Shown piece by piece: positions 34,140 through 43,004 of a DNA stretch of 64,000 nucleotides. The stretch is from Methylobacterium aerolatum (lineage in GTDB: Bacteria > Pseudomonadota > Alphaproteobacteria > Rhizobiales > Beijerinckiaceae). The position numbers were made by a program, and so were the translations under genes. The notes under the pieces were generated by a model. The model had not been told where the DNA came from, did no database searches, and saw only the letters and a list, made by a program, of their open reading frames with translations. The first letter of the stretch is position 1. Each line of letters begins with the position of its first letter. The stretch lies in contig NZ_BPQE01000011.1 in NCBI RefSeq assembly GCF_022179085.1, forward strand, positions 1-64,000. Direction: 5' to 3'.

Positions 34140-35290
34140 GCGTCCGGCGGATCTATCACGGGGCGGACCTGCGGCGGCTGGTCGAGGAACGGGCCCGGCA
34201 CCTCGGCTTCTGCGGCCTGCGCGTCACCCGGCCCGACCGCGTGCCCGCCCTGCCCGAACGGCTGGCGGCGTGGCTCGCCGAGGGCGCCCACGGCACCATG
34301 GACTGGATGGAGGACAGGGCCGACCAGCGCGCCCGGCCCGTCGGCCTCTGGGGCGGCGTGCGCAGCATCCTCGTCGTCGCCATGAGCTACCGGCCGGAGG
34401 AGGATCCCCTGGCGCTTCTGGCCCGGCGGGACCGGGGCGCCATCGCCGCCTACGCCCAGCGGCGGGACTATCACGAAGTGTTGAAGGGCAAGCTGAAGGA
34501 GCTCGGCGGCTTCCTTTCGGCCCGGGGCGACGTGCGGGTGAAGGTCTTCTGCGACACCGCCCCGGTGATGGAGAAGGCGCTGGCCGAGGCCGCCGGGCTC
34601 GGGTGGCAGGGCAAGCACACGGTGCTGATCTCGCGGGAGGCGGGCAACTGGCTCCTGCTCGGGGCGATCTACACCAGCGCCGAACTCGCGCCCGACGCCC
34701 CCGGCGAGGACCGTTGCGGATCCTGCCGCGCCTGCCTCGACATCTGTCCGACGCAGGCCCTGCCGGAACCCTACCGCCTCGATGCCCGGCGCTGCCTCTC
34801 GTACCTCACCATCGAACATGCCGGGCCGATCCCGGCCGAGTACCGGATCGCCATGGGCAACCGCATCTTCGGCTGCGACGATTGCTTGGCCGTGTGTCCC
34901 TGGAACAAGTTCGCGCGGGTGGCGGCCGAGACCCGCCTCGCGGCCCGGTCCGACCTCGCGAGCCCGGATCTCGCCAGCCTGGCGGCCCTCGACGATGCGG
35001 GCTTCCGACGCGTCTTCGCCGGAACCCCGGTGAAGCGGTCCGGTCGCGACCGCTTCCTACGCAACGTCATGATCGCGGTGGGCAATTCCGGCGAGCCGGG
35101 GCTCGCCGAAGCGGCCGTCGCGCGGCTGGACGACGCCTCGCCGCTGGTGCGGGGCATGGCCGTCTGGGCCTGCGGCCGCCTGCTCGATGCCGGGACGCTG
35201 CGCGACCTCCACCGCCGGTCCGGCGCCGCGGAGGCGGATGCGCAGGTGCGCGAGGAATGGAGGGCGGCCTTGGCTGGATTGTTCCCGTGA
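34136..35290 (+). CDS. queG: Epoxyqueuosine reductase QueG
   Basis: QueG uses cobalamin and two 4Fe-4S clusters to reduce epoxyqueuosine to queuosine in tRNA. The ~384-residue protein shows VFCDTAPVMEKALAEAAGLG with the catalytic Asp, two ferredoxin motifs (CGSCRACLDICPTQAL and CDDCLAVCPWNKF) and the C-terminal HEAT-like repeat region ending MAVWACGRLLDA. There is no ATG, GTG or TTG at a sensible start; similarity begins right after the fzlA stop, so CTG 34136 overlapping that stop as CTGA is proposed. GTG 34241 would delete conserved residues. Confidence 0.9.
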   Translation: MSVRRIYHGADLRRLVEERARHLGFCGLRVTRPDRVPALPERLAAWLAEGAHGTMDWMEDRADQRARPVGLWGGVRSILVVAMSYRPEEDPLALLARRDRGAIAAYAQRRDYHEVLKGKLKELGGFLSARGDVRVKVFCDTAPVMEKALAEAAGLGWQGKHTVLISREAGNWLLLGAIYTSAELAPDAPGEDRCGSCRACLDICPTQALPEPYRLDARRCLSYLTIEHAGPIPAEYRIAMGNRIFGCDDCLAVCPWNKFARVAAETRLAARSDLASPDLASLAALDDAGFRRVFAGTPVKRSGRDRFLRNVMIAVGNSGEPGLAEAAVARLDDASPLVRGMAVWACGRLLDAGTLRDLHRRSGAAEADAQVREEWRAALAGLFP

Positions 35291-35380
35291 CAACTCCCAT
35301 CTCGATAGCGCGCAGCGACGCCTCTTCTCCCCGCAGAGATCGTTGCGATATCGACTGAGCGGCCTGCATCCTCTCTGCGG

Positions 35381-35487
35381 CCTCATCCTGAGGTGCTGCG
35401 AAGCAGCTTCGGAGGAGGCTTCCAGGAATCGCTGAGCCGTCTGGAGCCCTCCTTCGAGACCCGCGATGCGGGCACCTCAGGATGAGG
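35381..35487. repeat. Palindromic repeat, type B
   Basis: Begins CCTCATCCTGAGGTGC and ends GGGCACCTCAGGATGAGG; the ends are near-perfect complements and the middle holds TGGAGCCCTCCTTCGAG. Same family as 21836-21946. A partial half-copy (CCCATCCTGAGGGGCC) lies at about 36193. The element sits between queG and hslV. Confidence 0.8.
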
Positions 35488-35556
35488 GGCGGCATGGGAC
35501 GAACTTCGCAGGTCTTCCGCTCGTGGAGCGGGGACAAGCCACAACGGAGCCGACAC

Positions 35557-36135
35557 GTGAGTCACGACGACCGGGGCGGTTTGCCCTCGATGCACGCCAC
35601 CACGATCCTGATGGTCCGCAAGGGTGGGCGCGTCGTCATCGGCGGCGACGGCCAGGTCAGCCTCGGCCAGACCATCGTGAAGGGCAACGCCCGCAAGGTC
35701 CGGCGGCTGGCCAAGGGCAGCGTGATCGGCGGGTTTGCCGGCGCGACCGCGGATGCCTTCACCCTGTTCGAGCGGCTTGAGGGGAAGTTGGAGCAGTATC
35801 CCGGCCAGCTCACCCGCGCCTGCGTGGAACTCACCAAGGACTGGCGGACGGACCGCTACCTGCGCCGCCTTGAAGCGATGATGCTGGTGGCCGACAGGGA
35901 CGTGAGCCTGCTCCTGTCGGGCTCGGGCGACGTTCTTGAGCCGGAGAGCGGCGTCATGGCCATCGGCTCCGGCGGCAATTACGCGCTCGCCGCCGCCCGC
36001 GCGTTGGAGGATGGGCCGCACGACGCGGAGGAGATCGTCCGCCGGGCCATGGGCATCGCGGCGGAAATCTGCGTCTACACCAACGGCAACCTCGTCATCG
36101 AGGCGCTGGAGGACGCGGCGGTTCGCGCCGGCTGA
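35557..36135 (+). CDS. hslV: ATP-dependent protease proteolytic subunit HslV
   Basis: HslV is the threonine peptidase of the HslUV (ClpQY) protease. The protein has 192 residues from GTG 35557, which has GGAG seven bases upstream; ATG 35590 would skip that ribosome site. Cleavage before Thr15 in [12 protein letters not shown] would expose the catalytic N-terminal Thr. [20 protein letters not shown] and [14 protein letters not shown] are family signatures. The unfoldase gene hslU, usually adjacent, is not downstream; a repeat-rich gap and an unrelated gene follow. Confidence 0.94.
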   Translation: MSHDDRGGLPSMHATTILMVRKGGRVVIGGDGQVSLGQTIVKGNARKVRRLAKGSVIGGFAGATADAFTLFERLEGKLEQYPGQLTRACVELTKDWRTDRYLRRLEAMMLVADRDVSLLLSGSGDVLEPESGVMAIGSGGNYALAAARALEDGPHDAEEIVRRAMGIAAEICVYTNGNLVIEALEDAAVRAG

Positions 36136-36232
36136 GGGGCTGTCGCCTCACGGAGGCGCCCGCCGCTTCGGCGCTCCTCCGAACCCTGAGGCCCCATCCT
36201 GAGGGGCCGGCCGGACGAGCCGCCGTCCTCTC

Positions 36233-36324
36233 CGTCACTGCGAGCGTAGCGAAGCAATCCAGGGACGCGCCACGCTCGGAAACGGCCCGCTGCCCTGGAT
36301 TGCTTCGCTGCGCGCGCAAAGACG
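36233..36324. repeat. Palindromic repeat, type A
   Basis: Begins CGTCACTGCGAGCGTAGCGA, continues AGCAATCCAGGG, and closes CCCTGGATTGCTTCGCTGCGC, GCAAAGACG; the two halves are near-complementary. It is the only feature seen in the 313-bp gap between hslV and the DUF2218 gene, besides a half-copy of a type B repeat at about 36193. Confidence 0.8.
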
Positions 36325-36448
36325 CGACGCGCGTCGGCACACTCTCACGGCCTCGTCCGTGGGCTCCCAGGCTGCGGTGGGGAACCGGACCGCAGGGTGT
36401 CGAGAGAACCGGGGGAGGCAGGCTGCCTGAGCCGGTGTGCGGACCGTC

Positions 36449-36745
36449 TCAGGCGACGGCGCGCGACCAGCGGATGTCGCCGAGGCCCTCGCGGAAGGCG
36501 AATCGCTGGAGATGGTCGGAAACGACGTTTTCCAGCCGAGTCAGGTTGACGGGGTCGGCGCTCTCGATGCGCATCACCAGCGCGTCGGGCTCGGCGTCGA
36601 GGGTGCAGACGCGGTCGGCGCCGAAGGGCACGGTTCCGTGGTCGGCCGTGGCCTCGACCTCGAACTTATGGCTCCAATGGCGGCAGAGCTGCTGCAGGTA
36701 GCGGCTCGCTTCGGCGGTCTGCACGCGGGCCTGTGAGGTGGGCAT
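36449..36745 (-). CDS. DUF2218 family protein
   Basis: The 98-residue protein has the DUF2218 pattern: ASRYLQQLCRHWSHKFEV near the N-terminus, then the acidic strand LVMRIESADP and LENVVSDHLQRFAFRE. It is a small cytoplasmic domain of unknown function, often found near iron- or siderophore-related genes, none of which is here. ATG 36745 begins the conserved region; an upstream ATG at 36901 would add 52 unrelated residues. Confidence 0.8.
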   Translation of the reverse strand: MPTSQARVQTAEASRYLQQLCRHWSHKFEVEATADHGTVPFGADRVCTLDAEPDALVMRIESADPVNLTRLENVVSDHLQRFAFREGLGDIRWSRAVA

Positions 36746-37030
36746 TCTCGGGGCTCCGAATCGATTGTGCTCGGTCGGGTTGTCTCGCAGTTGCGAGACG
36801 CGGTGGTCATAAGCAAGGGGCGGGCCTGAATTCCAACTGAACGGCCGCCCCACTACGTAAAGGTCCGTCCGAAGGCTTAGCAGTCCCTTAAAGCCAAGCA
36901 ACGAAGGCCGGACACCGTCCGCAGCGGGGTGGTCATCCTCCCCTTGCCGAGCCGAATTATGGCGCGGCGCACAAATTTCACGGGGCAGGAGTGTCCGCGC
37001 GGAAGCGGTCGAGGACCGGCCGCACGACCG

Positions 37031-38482
37031 TCAAGCGGCGTCGTCCGGCGCGGGCGGCACCACCTTGCCGGGATTGAGCAGGTTCAGAGGGTCGAGCGAC
37101 GCCTTGAGGGTGCGCATCAGGTCCAGGGCGACGGGGTCGCCGTAGCGGGCCAGCTCCGCGCGCTTGATCAGGCCGACGCCGTGCTCGGCCGCGATCGACC
37201 CGCCGAGTTCGGTCACGATGTCGTGGACGATCCGGTTGAAGCGCTCCCAGTGCGCCAGGAACGCCTCCCGGTCCATGCCGACCGGCTGGCTCAGGTTGAA
37301 GTGGATGTTGCCGTCGCCGAAATGGCCGAAGCCGCAGGGGCGCAGGCCCGGCATCGCCGCCACACAGGCGGCGCCCGCCCGTTCCAGAAACTCCGGCAGG
37401 AGACCCAGGGGCACGGAGACGTCGTGCTTGATCGAGCCGCCCTCGCGGGTCTGCGCCTCGGGCACCGCCTCCCGCAGGCGCCACAGGGCAGAATCCTGCG
37501 CGGGGCCCGCACCGAGGGCGGCATCCTCGATCAGGCTGCGCGCCAGCGCCTCGGCGAGGACGGCCTCGAGCTCGTGCCGGGCCTCGATGCCGGGCCGGCA
37601 CGACGAGAATTCGATCAGCGCATAGGCCCCGTGCTCCCCCGTCAGGGGGCGGACCGTGCCCGCTGCGTGCCGCAGGACGATCTCCAGGGCGAAGGGCGGC
37701 AGGTACTCGAAGGCGGTCAGGTCGCGGTCCGCCCGGTCCCGGAGGAAGACGAACAGGTCGAGGGCTGCCCGGGCCGAGGCGAGGCCGAGGAAGGCGACGC
37801 CCGTGGAGCGGGGCTTCGGAAACAGCCGCAGCACCGCGGCCGTGACGATGCCGAGCGTCCCCTCGGAGCCGATGAAGAGGTGCTTCAGGTCGTAGCCCGC
37901 ATTGTCCTTGCGCAGGGCCTTCAGGCCGTTCCACACCCTCCCGTCGGCCAGCACGACCTCGAGGCCGAGGACGAGGTCGCGGGCATTGCCGTAGGCCAGC
38001 ACGTTGAGCCCGCCCGCATTCGTGGCGATGCCGCCGCCGATCCGGGCCGAATCGCGGGAGGCGTAGGTGAGGGGGAAGAGCATCCCCGCCGCCTCGGCCG
38101 CCTCCTGCACCTCCGCCAGGATGGCTCCGGCCTCGACGGTGAGGGTCGCGCCCACGGGATCGACCGCCCGCACCCGGTTCAAGCGCTCCAGGGCGATGAC
38201 GACGCCGCCCTGCGGAATGCCGCCGCCGGTGAGCCCCGTGTTGCCGCCCAGCGCCACGAAGGGGATGCCCGCCTGCGCGCAGAGGCGGACGATGCGGGCG
38301 ACCTCCGCCGTCGATCCCGGTCGTACCACCGCGAGGGCGCTGCCGGCGAACAGGCGGCGGCTTTCCACGAGGTAGGGCGCCACGAGGTCGTGGTCGGTGA
38401 GGACGTGGCGCGCCCCGACCGCGCCGCGCAGGGCGTCGAGGAGGGCGTCGGCGGTGCCGGGCGTGGCCGAGGGCGGAGACAT
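37031..38482 (-). CDS. FAD-linked D-2-hydroxyacid dehydrogenase (GlcD/D2HGDH family)
   Basis: The 483-residue flavoprotein oxidises a D-2-hydroxy acid such as D-lactate, glycolate or D-2-hydroxyglutarate. The PCMH FAD domain shows VVRPGSTAEVARIVRLCAQ, FVALGGNTGLTGGG and SARIGGGIATNAGGLNVL. The C-terminal half carries GFGHFGDGNIHFN with metal- and substrate-binding His residues, AAEHGVGLIKR and SLDPLNLLNPGKV. ATG 38482 was chosen because upstream residues are low-complexity. The neighbouring FAH-family gene diverges. The exact substrate is unresolved. Confidence 0.85.
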   Translation of the reverse strand: MSPPSATPGTADALLDALRGAVGARHVLTDHDLVAPYLVESRRLFAGSALAVVRPGSTAEVARIVRLCAQAGIPFVALGGNTGLTGGGIPQGGVVIALERLNRVRAVDPVGATLTVEAGAILAEVQEAAEAAGMLFPLTYASRDSARIGGGIATNAGGLNVLAYGNARDLVLGLEVVLADGRVWNGLKALRKDNAGYDLKHLFIGSEGTLGIVTAAVLRLFPKPRSTGVAFLGLASARAALDLFVFLRDRADRDLTAFEYLPPFALEIVLRHAAGTVRPLTGEHGAYALIEFSSCRPGIEARHELEAVLAEALARSLIEDAALGAGPAQDSALWRLREAVPEAQTREGGSIKHDVSVPLGLLPEFLERAGAACVAAMPGLRPCGFGHFGDGNIHFNLSQPVGMDREAFLAHWERFNRIVHDIVTELGGSIAAEHGVGLIKRAELARYGDPVALDLMRTLKASLDPLNLLNPGKVVPPAPDDAA

Positions 38483-38619
38483 GGCGGGGATCTTGCGCGT
38501 CGCCACGCCCGCCGCAAGGGCGCCGGGCGGTGGCGGATGGCAGGCGGCGGCGGATGGCTTACAACCTCGTTCTATGGCGGCCCACCCGCCGGCGATGAGT
38601 CGAGCCACCGAGGACCACG

Positions 38620-39315
38620 ATGCTCTCCGTCATCCAGAACCCGCCCCGGACCACGCTGCCCATCGTCGGCACCAGCGATCTCTTCCCGGTGCGGCGCGTC
38701 TACTGCGTCGGACGCAACTACGCCGCCCATGCCCGCGAGATGGGCGCCGACCCGGACCGCGAGCCGCCGTTCTTCTTCATGAAGCCGGCCGATGCCCTGC
38801 AGGTCGTCGGCGCGGAGCCAACGGAACATCCCTACCCGTCCAAGACCGCCAACTATCATTTCGAGGTGGAGATGGTGGCCGCACTCTCCGGCGGAGGCAG
38901 CGCCATTCCGGCGGCTTCGGCCCTCGAGCACGTCTACGGCTACGCGGTCGGCCTCGACATGACTCGGCGCGACCTGCAGGACGAGGCCAAGAAGATGTCC
39001 CGCCCCTGGGATCTCGGCAAGGCGGCCGACGCCTCCGGCCCCATCGGCCCGCTCCATCCCGTCTCGCTGATCGGGCATCCGAGCCGGGGCGCGATCACGC
39101 TCTCCGTCGAGGGCGCCGTGCGCCAGAAGGGCGACCTCGCGGACATGATCTGGTCGGTGGCCGAGCAGATCGCCTACCTCTCCGAGTACTTCCTGCTCCA
39201 GCCGGGCGACCTCATCTTCACCGGCACGCCCTCGGGTGTCGGGCCGGTGGAGCGCGGGCAGCGAATGGTCGCGGCGGTGGAGGGCCTCGGCCAGATCACC
39301 CTCGACGTCGTCTGA
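38620..39315 (+). CDS. Fumarylacetoacetate hydrolase (FAH) family protein
   Basis: The 231-residue protein is a FAHD1/fumarylpyruvate-hydrolase-like enzyme. It shows VYCVGRNYAAHAREMG, FFMKPADAL, the metal ligands in FEVEMVAALSGGG, GYAVGLDMTRRDLQ, and FTGTPSGVGPV near the C-terminus. Such enzymes cleave C-C bonds of acylpyruvates or decarboxylate oxaloacetate. The Nudix gene starts eight bases downstream, so the two are probably cotranscribed. The physiological substrate cannot be assigned. Confidence 0.85.
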   Translation: MLSVIQNPPRTTLPIVGTSDLFPVRRVYCVGRNYAAHAREMGADPDREPPFFFMKPADALQVVGAEPTEHPYPSKTANYHFEVEMVAALSGGGSAIPAASALEHVYGYAVGLDMTRRDLQDEAKKMSRPWDLGKAADASGPIGPLHPVSLIGHPSRGAITLSVEGAVRQKGDLADMIWSVAEQIAYLSEYFLLQPGDLIFTGTPSGVGPVERGQRMVAAVEGLGQITLDVV

Positions 39316-39323
39316 CCGGCGGG

Positions 39324-39788
39324 ATGATCCTCGATCATTTTCTCACACGGCGGCTGTTCCACCTCGGTGCCTTCGCCCTGCGCGGCATGACCCTCGGGGT
39401 GCGGGGCATCGCCCTCGACGGGCAGGGCCGCGTGTGTCTCGTGCGCCACACCTACGTTGCCGGGTGGCACCTGCCCGGCGGCGGCGTGGAGCGGGGGGAA
39501 TCCGCCCAGGCGGCGATGGAGCGGGAATTCCGCGAGGAGGCCGAGATCCGCAGCGACGGCCCCCTGCGCCTGCTGGGCCTCTACCGCAACGCCGTCGCCG
39601 CCCCCCGGGACCACGTGGCCCTCTTCCTCGCCCCCGCCTTCACCGTGATGCGGCCGAAGGCGCCCGACCGGGAGATCGCCGAATGCGCCTTCTTCCCGGC
39701 CGAGGCCCCGCCGGAGGGCACCACCCGGGGCACGCTGAGCCGCCTCCGGGAGCTGCAGGAGGGTTTGCCGCCGCCTTCGTGCTGGTGA
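39324..39788 (+). CDS. Nudix hydrolase
   Basis: The 154-residue protein has a complete Nudix box, GGGVERGESAQAAMEREFREE, within the fold begun by MTLGVRGIALDGQGRVCLVR. Nudix enzymes cleave nucleoside diphosphates linked to another moiety. ATG 39324, with GGCGGG upstream, starts eight bases after the FAH gene. The C-terminal part carries an ordinary Nudix beta-alpha end; the substrate is not evident. Confidence 0.85.
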   Translation: MILDHFLTRRLFHLGAFALRGMTLGVRGIALDGQGRVCLVRHTYVAGWHLPGGGVERGESAQAAMEREFREEAEIRSDGPLRLLGLYRNAVAAPRDHVALFLAPAFTVMRPKAPDREIAECAFFPAEAPPEGTTRGTLSRLRELQEGLPPPSCW

Positions 39789-39885
39789 GCCAGGAAAGGG
39801 GTTGCGTCCCCCGTCGGAATGGTGTTTAGAGAGCGCCGCCGGGGGCCGCCGGCACGGTCCTCCGGGCAGCGGCCAGGCACAGTGA

Positions 39886-39960
39886 GCGGGTGTAGCTCAG
39901 GGGTAGAGCACAACCTTGCCAAGGTTGGGGTCGAGGGTTCGAATCCCTTCGCCCGCTCCA
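39886..39960 (+). tRNA. tRNA-Gly (anticodon GCC)
   Basis: Complete 75-nt tRNA beginning GCGGGTGTAGCTCAGGGG and ending with an encoded CCA. The acceptor stem GCGGGTG pairs with CGCCCGC using one wobble. The anticodon GCC is at 39918-39920 in a CAACC/GGTTG stem, and the T-arm GGTTCGAATCC is normal. Confidence 0.97.
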
Positions 39961-39992
39961 GTTTTCCCAACCAGATCGACCGTTAAACGACC

Positions 39993-40013
39993 AAGCCGCC
40001 TTCGGGCGGCTTT
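39993..40013 (+). terminator. Intrinsic terminator after tRNA-Gly
   Basis: AAGCCGCC-TTCG-GGCGGCTT forms a perfect 8-bp stem with a stable TTCG loop, followed by TTGTCGTTT, 32 bp beyond the tRNA. Confidence 0.85.
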
Positions 40014-40217
40014 GTCGTTTCCGGTGGCCTGCGGTGCCCCCATCTTCGCATCGGTCTTGCTTGGCTCCGCGCGCGCAAGCGCGCGGGCGTTCTCTGACGC
40101 CGCCGGCCCGCCCCGAGGCGAAAGTCGGCGCCCTCGGCTCGCGCACCGCCCGCGTTGGCGATCGCCGCCGCCCATCCCCACTTAGTGGCGGTCTTCGGTG
40201 GAATGGAGGGAGAATCG

Positions 40218-40514
40218 ATGCCGCGTTACGTCCTCGCCAACAGCCAGAACGGCCGTTTCCATGGAGACACCGGTCGCCTGTCCGGCGCCGACATCGGCTC
40301 GCCCGTGGATGCCGCCCTTGCCCTCGACGAGGCCATGGGGCGTGCGCCACGGGGCTACGGGCGGGCGCGGATCGGATCCGGCGACGCGACCTTCGACGTC
40401 TACCAAGTGGATGCCGCCCCGAACCTGCGGCCCGGCGCATCGGACGACGAGTGCCTCGCCCATGCCCGGCGGCACGGGACCCACGTCGCCAGCCTGATTT
40501 CCTACCTGTCCTGA
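40218..40514 (+). CDS. Hypothetical protein, 98 aa
   Basis: No family is recognised. The protein reads MPRYVLANSQNGRFHGDTGR, has a conserved-looking VDAALALDEAMGR helix, and ends CLAHARRHGTHVASLISYLS. A purine-rich GGAGGGAGA precedes ATG 40218; ATG 40203 and GTG-type alternatives are possible. Composition and codon use fit a real gene. It follows the tRNA-Gly terminator. Confidence 0.55.
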   Translation: MPRYVLANSQNGRFHGDTGRLSGADIGSPVDAALALDEAMGRAPRGYGRARIGSGDATFDVYQVDAAPNLRPGASDDECLAHARRHGTHVASLISYLS

Positions 40515-40814
40515 CAGCCTGGGCGAAGGGTTGCCGCCCCCTCGGTCCCTGCGTCGCTCCGCTCGCGGGGACGAGGATGTGACGGTGCCCCGCCGGGGCC
40601 CGCCCGGAGCGACCGAAGGGCAGCGACGAGCGCTGATCTCCGGGGTCGCGCCATGCCTGCCTCGACTTGGAATCTGCCTCGCGTGTGTTGAGCGGCCGGG
40701 CGTCTCTATTGATCGCGCGCGGCTCGTGATCAGATTTTAATCAATTTTGACGAGGTTGCGCGACACACACGCTCGATCCCGCACCCAGCCGTGATCGCTC
40801 GGAGACGTCTGCGT
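40515..40814. other. Intergenic stretch upstream of the chemoreceptor gene
   Basis: About 300 bp hold no gene. A short AT-rich block at 40733-40750 (AGATTTTAATCAATTTTGA), unusual in this GC-rich DNA, lies about 65 bp upstream of the receptor start and is the likely promoter region. Confidence 0.45.
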
Positions 40815-42497
40815 ATGCACCGCTTCTCGATCCGGACACAGTTGATCGCCGCCTTCAGCGTCGCGGCCCTGTTGCTCCTCGGCCTCGGCGCCGTCGCCCT
40901 GAAGGCGACGGCCGCCATCAACGCGCAACTCGTGCAGGTCCACACCAACTGGCTGCCGAGCGAGCAGAAGGCGGGCGAGATCAACACGACGCTCGCCCGC
41001 TTCACGGTCGCGAGCTTCCGGCAGGTCACTGCCGACGGCATGGGCGCGCGCCTGAAGATGGACACCCTGGTCGGCAACCTCGCCGCCAAGATGCGGAAGC
41101 TCCTCAGCCAGTACGATGGCCTCGTCACATCGCCGGACGAGCGGGCGGCCTACGACAAGCTCGCTGCGGCCTGGAGCGCCTACCATCAAGAGGTGGAGCC
41201 CGTCCTGGCCCTCGCCCGCGACGGAGACCAAGCGAAGGCGATCGAGGAACTCGGCGGTAAGCTGAACGAGCTCCAGATCACCGCCACGCAGGCGATCCAG
41301 GATCTCGTGTCCCTCAATATCCGTGGCGCGGAGGCGTCGCGGATCGAGGCGGGCCAGGACTACGATCAAGCCCGCGGACTGGTCTTCGCCGTCATCGCGG
41401 TGGGCCTCGTCGCCCTGGCGGGCTTGGCCCTGGTGATCGTGCGCGGGGTGACGCGCGGCATCGCCAGCGTGGTGCAGCCCATGACCGCCCTGGCGGCGGG
41501 CGACCTCGCCACGGCAATCCCGCAGCACCGCCGGACCACCGAGATCGGCAAGATCGCCCAGGCGATCCAGGTCTTCAAGGACGGCCTCATCCGGATGCGC
41601 GATCTGGAGGCCGAGACGGCCCAGGCCCGGTTGGCCGCCGAGGAGCAGCGCCGGATCGGCATGAGGCAGCTCGCCGACAGCTTCGAGGCTGCGATGGGCG
41701 GGATCATCGGCACGGTCGCCGCCTCGGCCACCGAGTTGCAGGCCACCGCCGGGCTCATGAGCGGCACCGCCGCTGAGACGGCGGCGCAATCCTCGGCCGT
41801 GGCGGCGGCCGCCGAGGTCGCCGCGTCCAACGTCAACACCGTCGCGGCGGCGGCGGAGGAACTGGGCTCCTCGGTGCTGGAGATCGGCCGGCAGGTCGAT
41901 GGCTCGGCCGCCATCGCGCGGCTGGCCGTGACGGACGCCGACGAGACGGGAACCCTCGTCCACGAATTGAACGGCACCGTGGAGCGGATCGGCGACGTGG
42001 TGGGTCTGATCTCCTCCATCGCCGCGCAGACCAACCTGCTCGCCCTCAACGCCACCATCGAGGCGGCCCGGGCGGGCGAGGCGGGCAAAGGCTTCGCCGT
42101 CGTCGCCGCCGAGGTGAAGGAACTCGCCGGCCAGACGGCGCGTGCCACGCAGGAAATCTCCGTGCAGATCGCGCGCATCCAGGGTTCCACCGGACAGGCC
42201 GTGGCCGCCATCGGCAGCATCACGCAGCGCATCCGCGAGATCAGCGCGACCTCGACCTCCATCGCCGCCGCAGTGGAGCAGCAGGGCGCGGCCACGCAGG
42301 AGATCGTGCGCAACGTAACCCAAGCCGCCGCCGGCACGGGCGAGGTGACCGGCAACATCGCCGGCGTGGCGAGCGCCGCCGAGGACACCGGCGCCGCCGC
42401 GACCCAGGTGCTGGGAGCGGCCTCCGAACTCTCGCGCCGCTCCGAGCAGTTGTCGGGCGAGATGCAGCGCTTCCTCGACACCGTGCGCGCCGCCTGA
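40815..42497 (+). CDS. Methyl-accepting chemotaxis protein
   Basis: The 560-residue receptor has a first membrane helix (~residues 9-33), a four-helix-bundle periplasmic sensor of about 150 residues, and a second membrane helix ([21 protein letters not shown]). A HAMP domain follows ([20 protein letters not shown]-like [11 protein letters not shown]), then the cytoplasmic signalling hairpin with the invariant tip [20 protein letters not shown] and [14 protein letters not shown]. No C-terminal CheR-binding pentapeptide is present. It is away from the che cluster at 14.9-20.7 kb but could feed it. The ligand is unknown. Confidence 0.93.
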   Translation: MHRFSIRTQLIAAFSVAALLLLGLGAVALKATAAINAQLVQVHTNWLPSEQKAGEINTTLARFTVASFRQVTADGMGARLKMDTLVGNLAAKMRKLLSQYDGLVTSPDERAAYDKLAAAWSAYHQEVEPVLALARDGDQAKAIEELGGKLNELQITATQAIQDLVSLNIRGAEASRIEAGQDYDQARGLVFAVIAVGLVALAGLALVIVRGVTRGIASVVQPMTALAAGDLATAIPQHRRTTEIGKIAQAIQVFKDGLIRMRDLEAETAQARLAAEEQRRIGMRQLADSFEAAMGGIIGTVAASATELQATAGLMSGTAAETAAQSSAVAAAAEVAASNVNTVAAAAEELGSSVLEIGRQVDGSAAIARLAVTDADETGTLVHELNGTVERIGDVVGLISSIAAQTNLLALNATIEAARAGEAGKGFAVVAAEVKELAGQTARATQEISVQIARIQGSTGQAVAAIGSITQRIREISATSTSIAAAVEQQGAATQEIVRNVTQAAAGTGEVTGNIAGVASAAEDTGAAATQVLGAASELSRRSEQLSGEMQRFLDTVRAA

Positions 42498-42608
42498 CGC
42501 GCGCGCCCGCGCCGTCTCGGGGGGGCGGGGAGGGGACGCAGCGTCGCGGGCCGTCGCGCGTCCCCGCGAAACCCTGTGACTCACCTCGAAGCGTGGCCAC
42601 GCAAGCCG

Positions 42609-42920
42609 TCAGGGCGCGGCGCGCCGGGCGAGTTCCTTCGCGACGGCGCGCAGGAGGAGGCCGTGCCGCGCGTCCCGCCCGGCGCGCGCCGCCCGTCCGA
42701 CGCGATAGGCATTCCACTGCGCGCCGACGACCCACGACGCCCCCCTGCCGTGGATGCGCTCCGCCTCGTCGGCCAGCAGAGCCACCACGGCGGGATCCGG
42801 CCGCACCCGCCGGTCGAGCCTTAGCCTGGCGATCATGAAGACCGTCCAAAGGAGGATCAGGACGCGCCCGAACCAGTCGATGAAGCCGAGCACCGTCGTG
42901 AACACCGCGCCAGATGACAT
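42609..42920 (-). CDS. Small membrane protein, hypothetical
   Basis: From ATG 42920 the product has 103 residues. One hydrophobic segment (FIDWFGRVLILLWTVFMIARL) is followed by a basic cytoplasmic domain with GASWVVGAQWNAYRVGRAAR. An upstream ATG at 43061 would place the start inside the divergent regulator gene, so it is rejected. No family is known. It diverges from the Xre regulator, and an inverted repeat lies between them, so it is probably that regulator's target. Confidence 0.55.
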   Translation of the reverse strand: MSSGAVFTTVLGFIDWFGRVLILLWTVFMIARLRLDRRVRPDPAVVALLADEAERIHGRGASWVVGAQWNAYRVGRAARAGRDARHGLLLRAVAKELARRAAP

Positions 42921-42940
42921 CACGCCCGTTGTGCTCCACG

Positions 42941-42963
42941 ATACGTGGTATAGCTTCACGTAT
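42941..42963. promoter_or_regulatory. Candidate operator between the divergent genes
   Basis: ATACGTG (42941-42947) and CACGTAT (42957-42963) are perfect inverted arms separated by 9 bp, centre-to-centre spacing 16 bp. The site lies 20 bp upstream of the membrane-protein start and 41 bp upstream of the Xre gene. Size and position fit the binding of an HTH dimer that represses both genes; this is inference. Confidence 0.5.
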
Positions 42964-43004
42964 AGTTCCTGGCAGCGTGCCGTCCATCGGAACATTCCGT
43001 TCCG

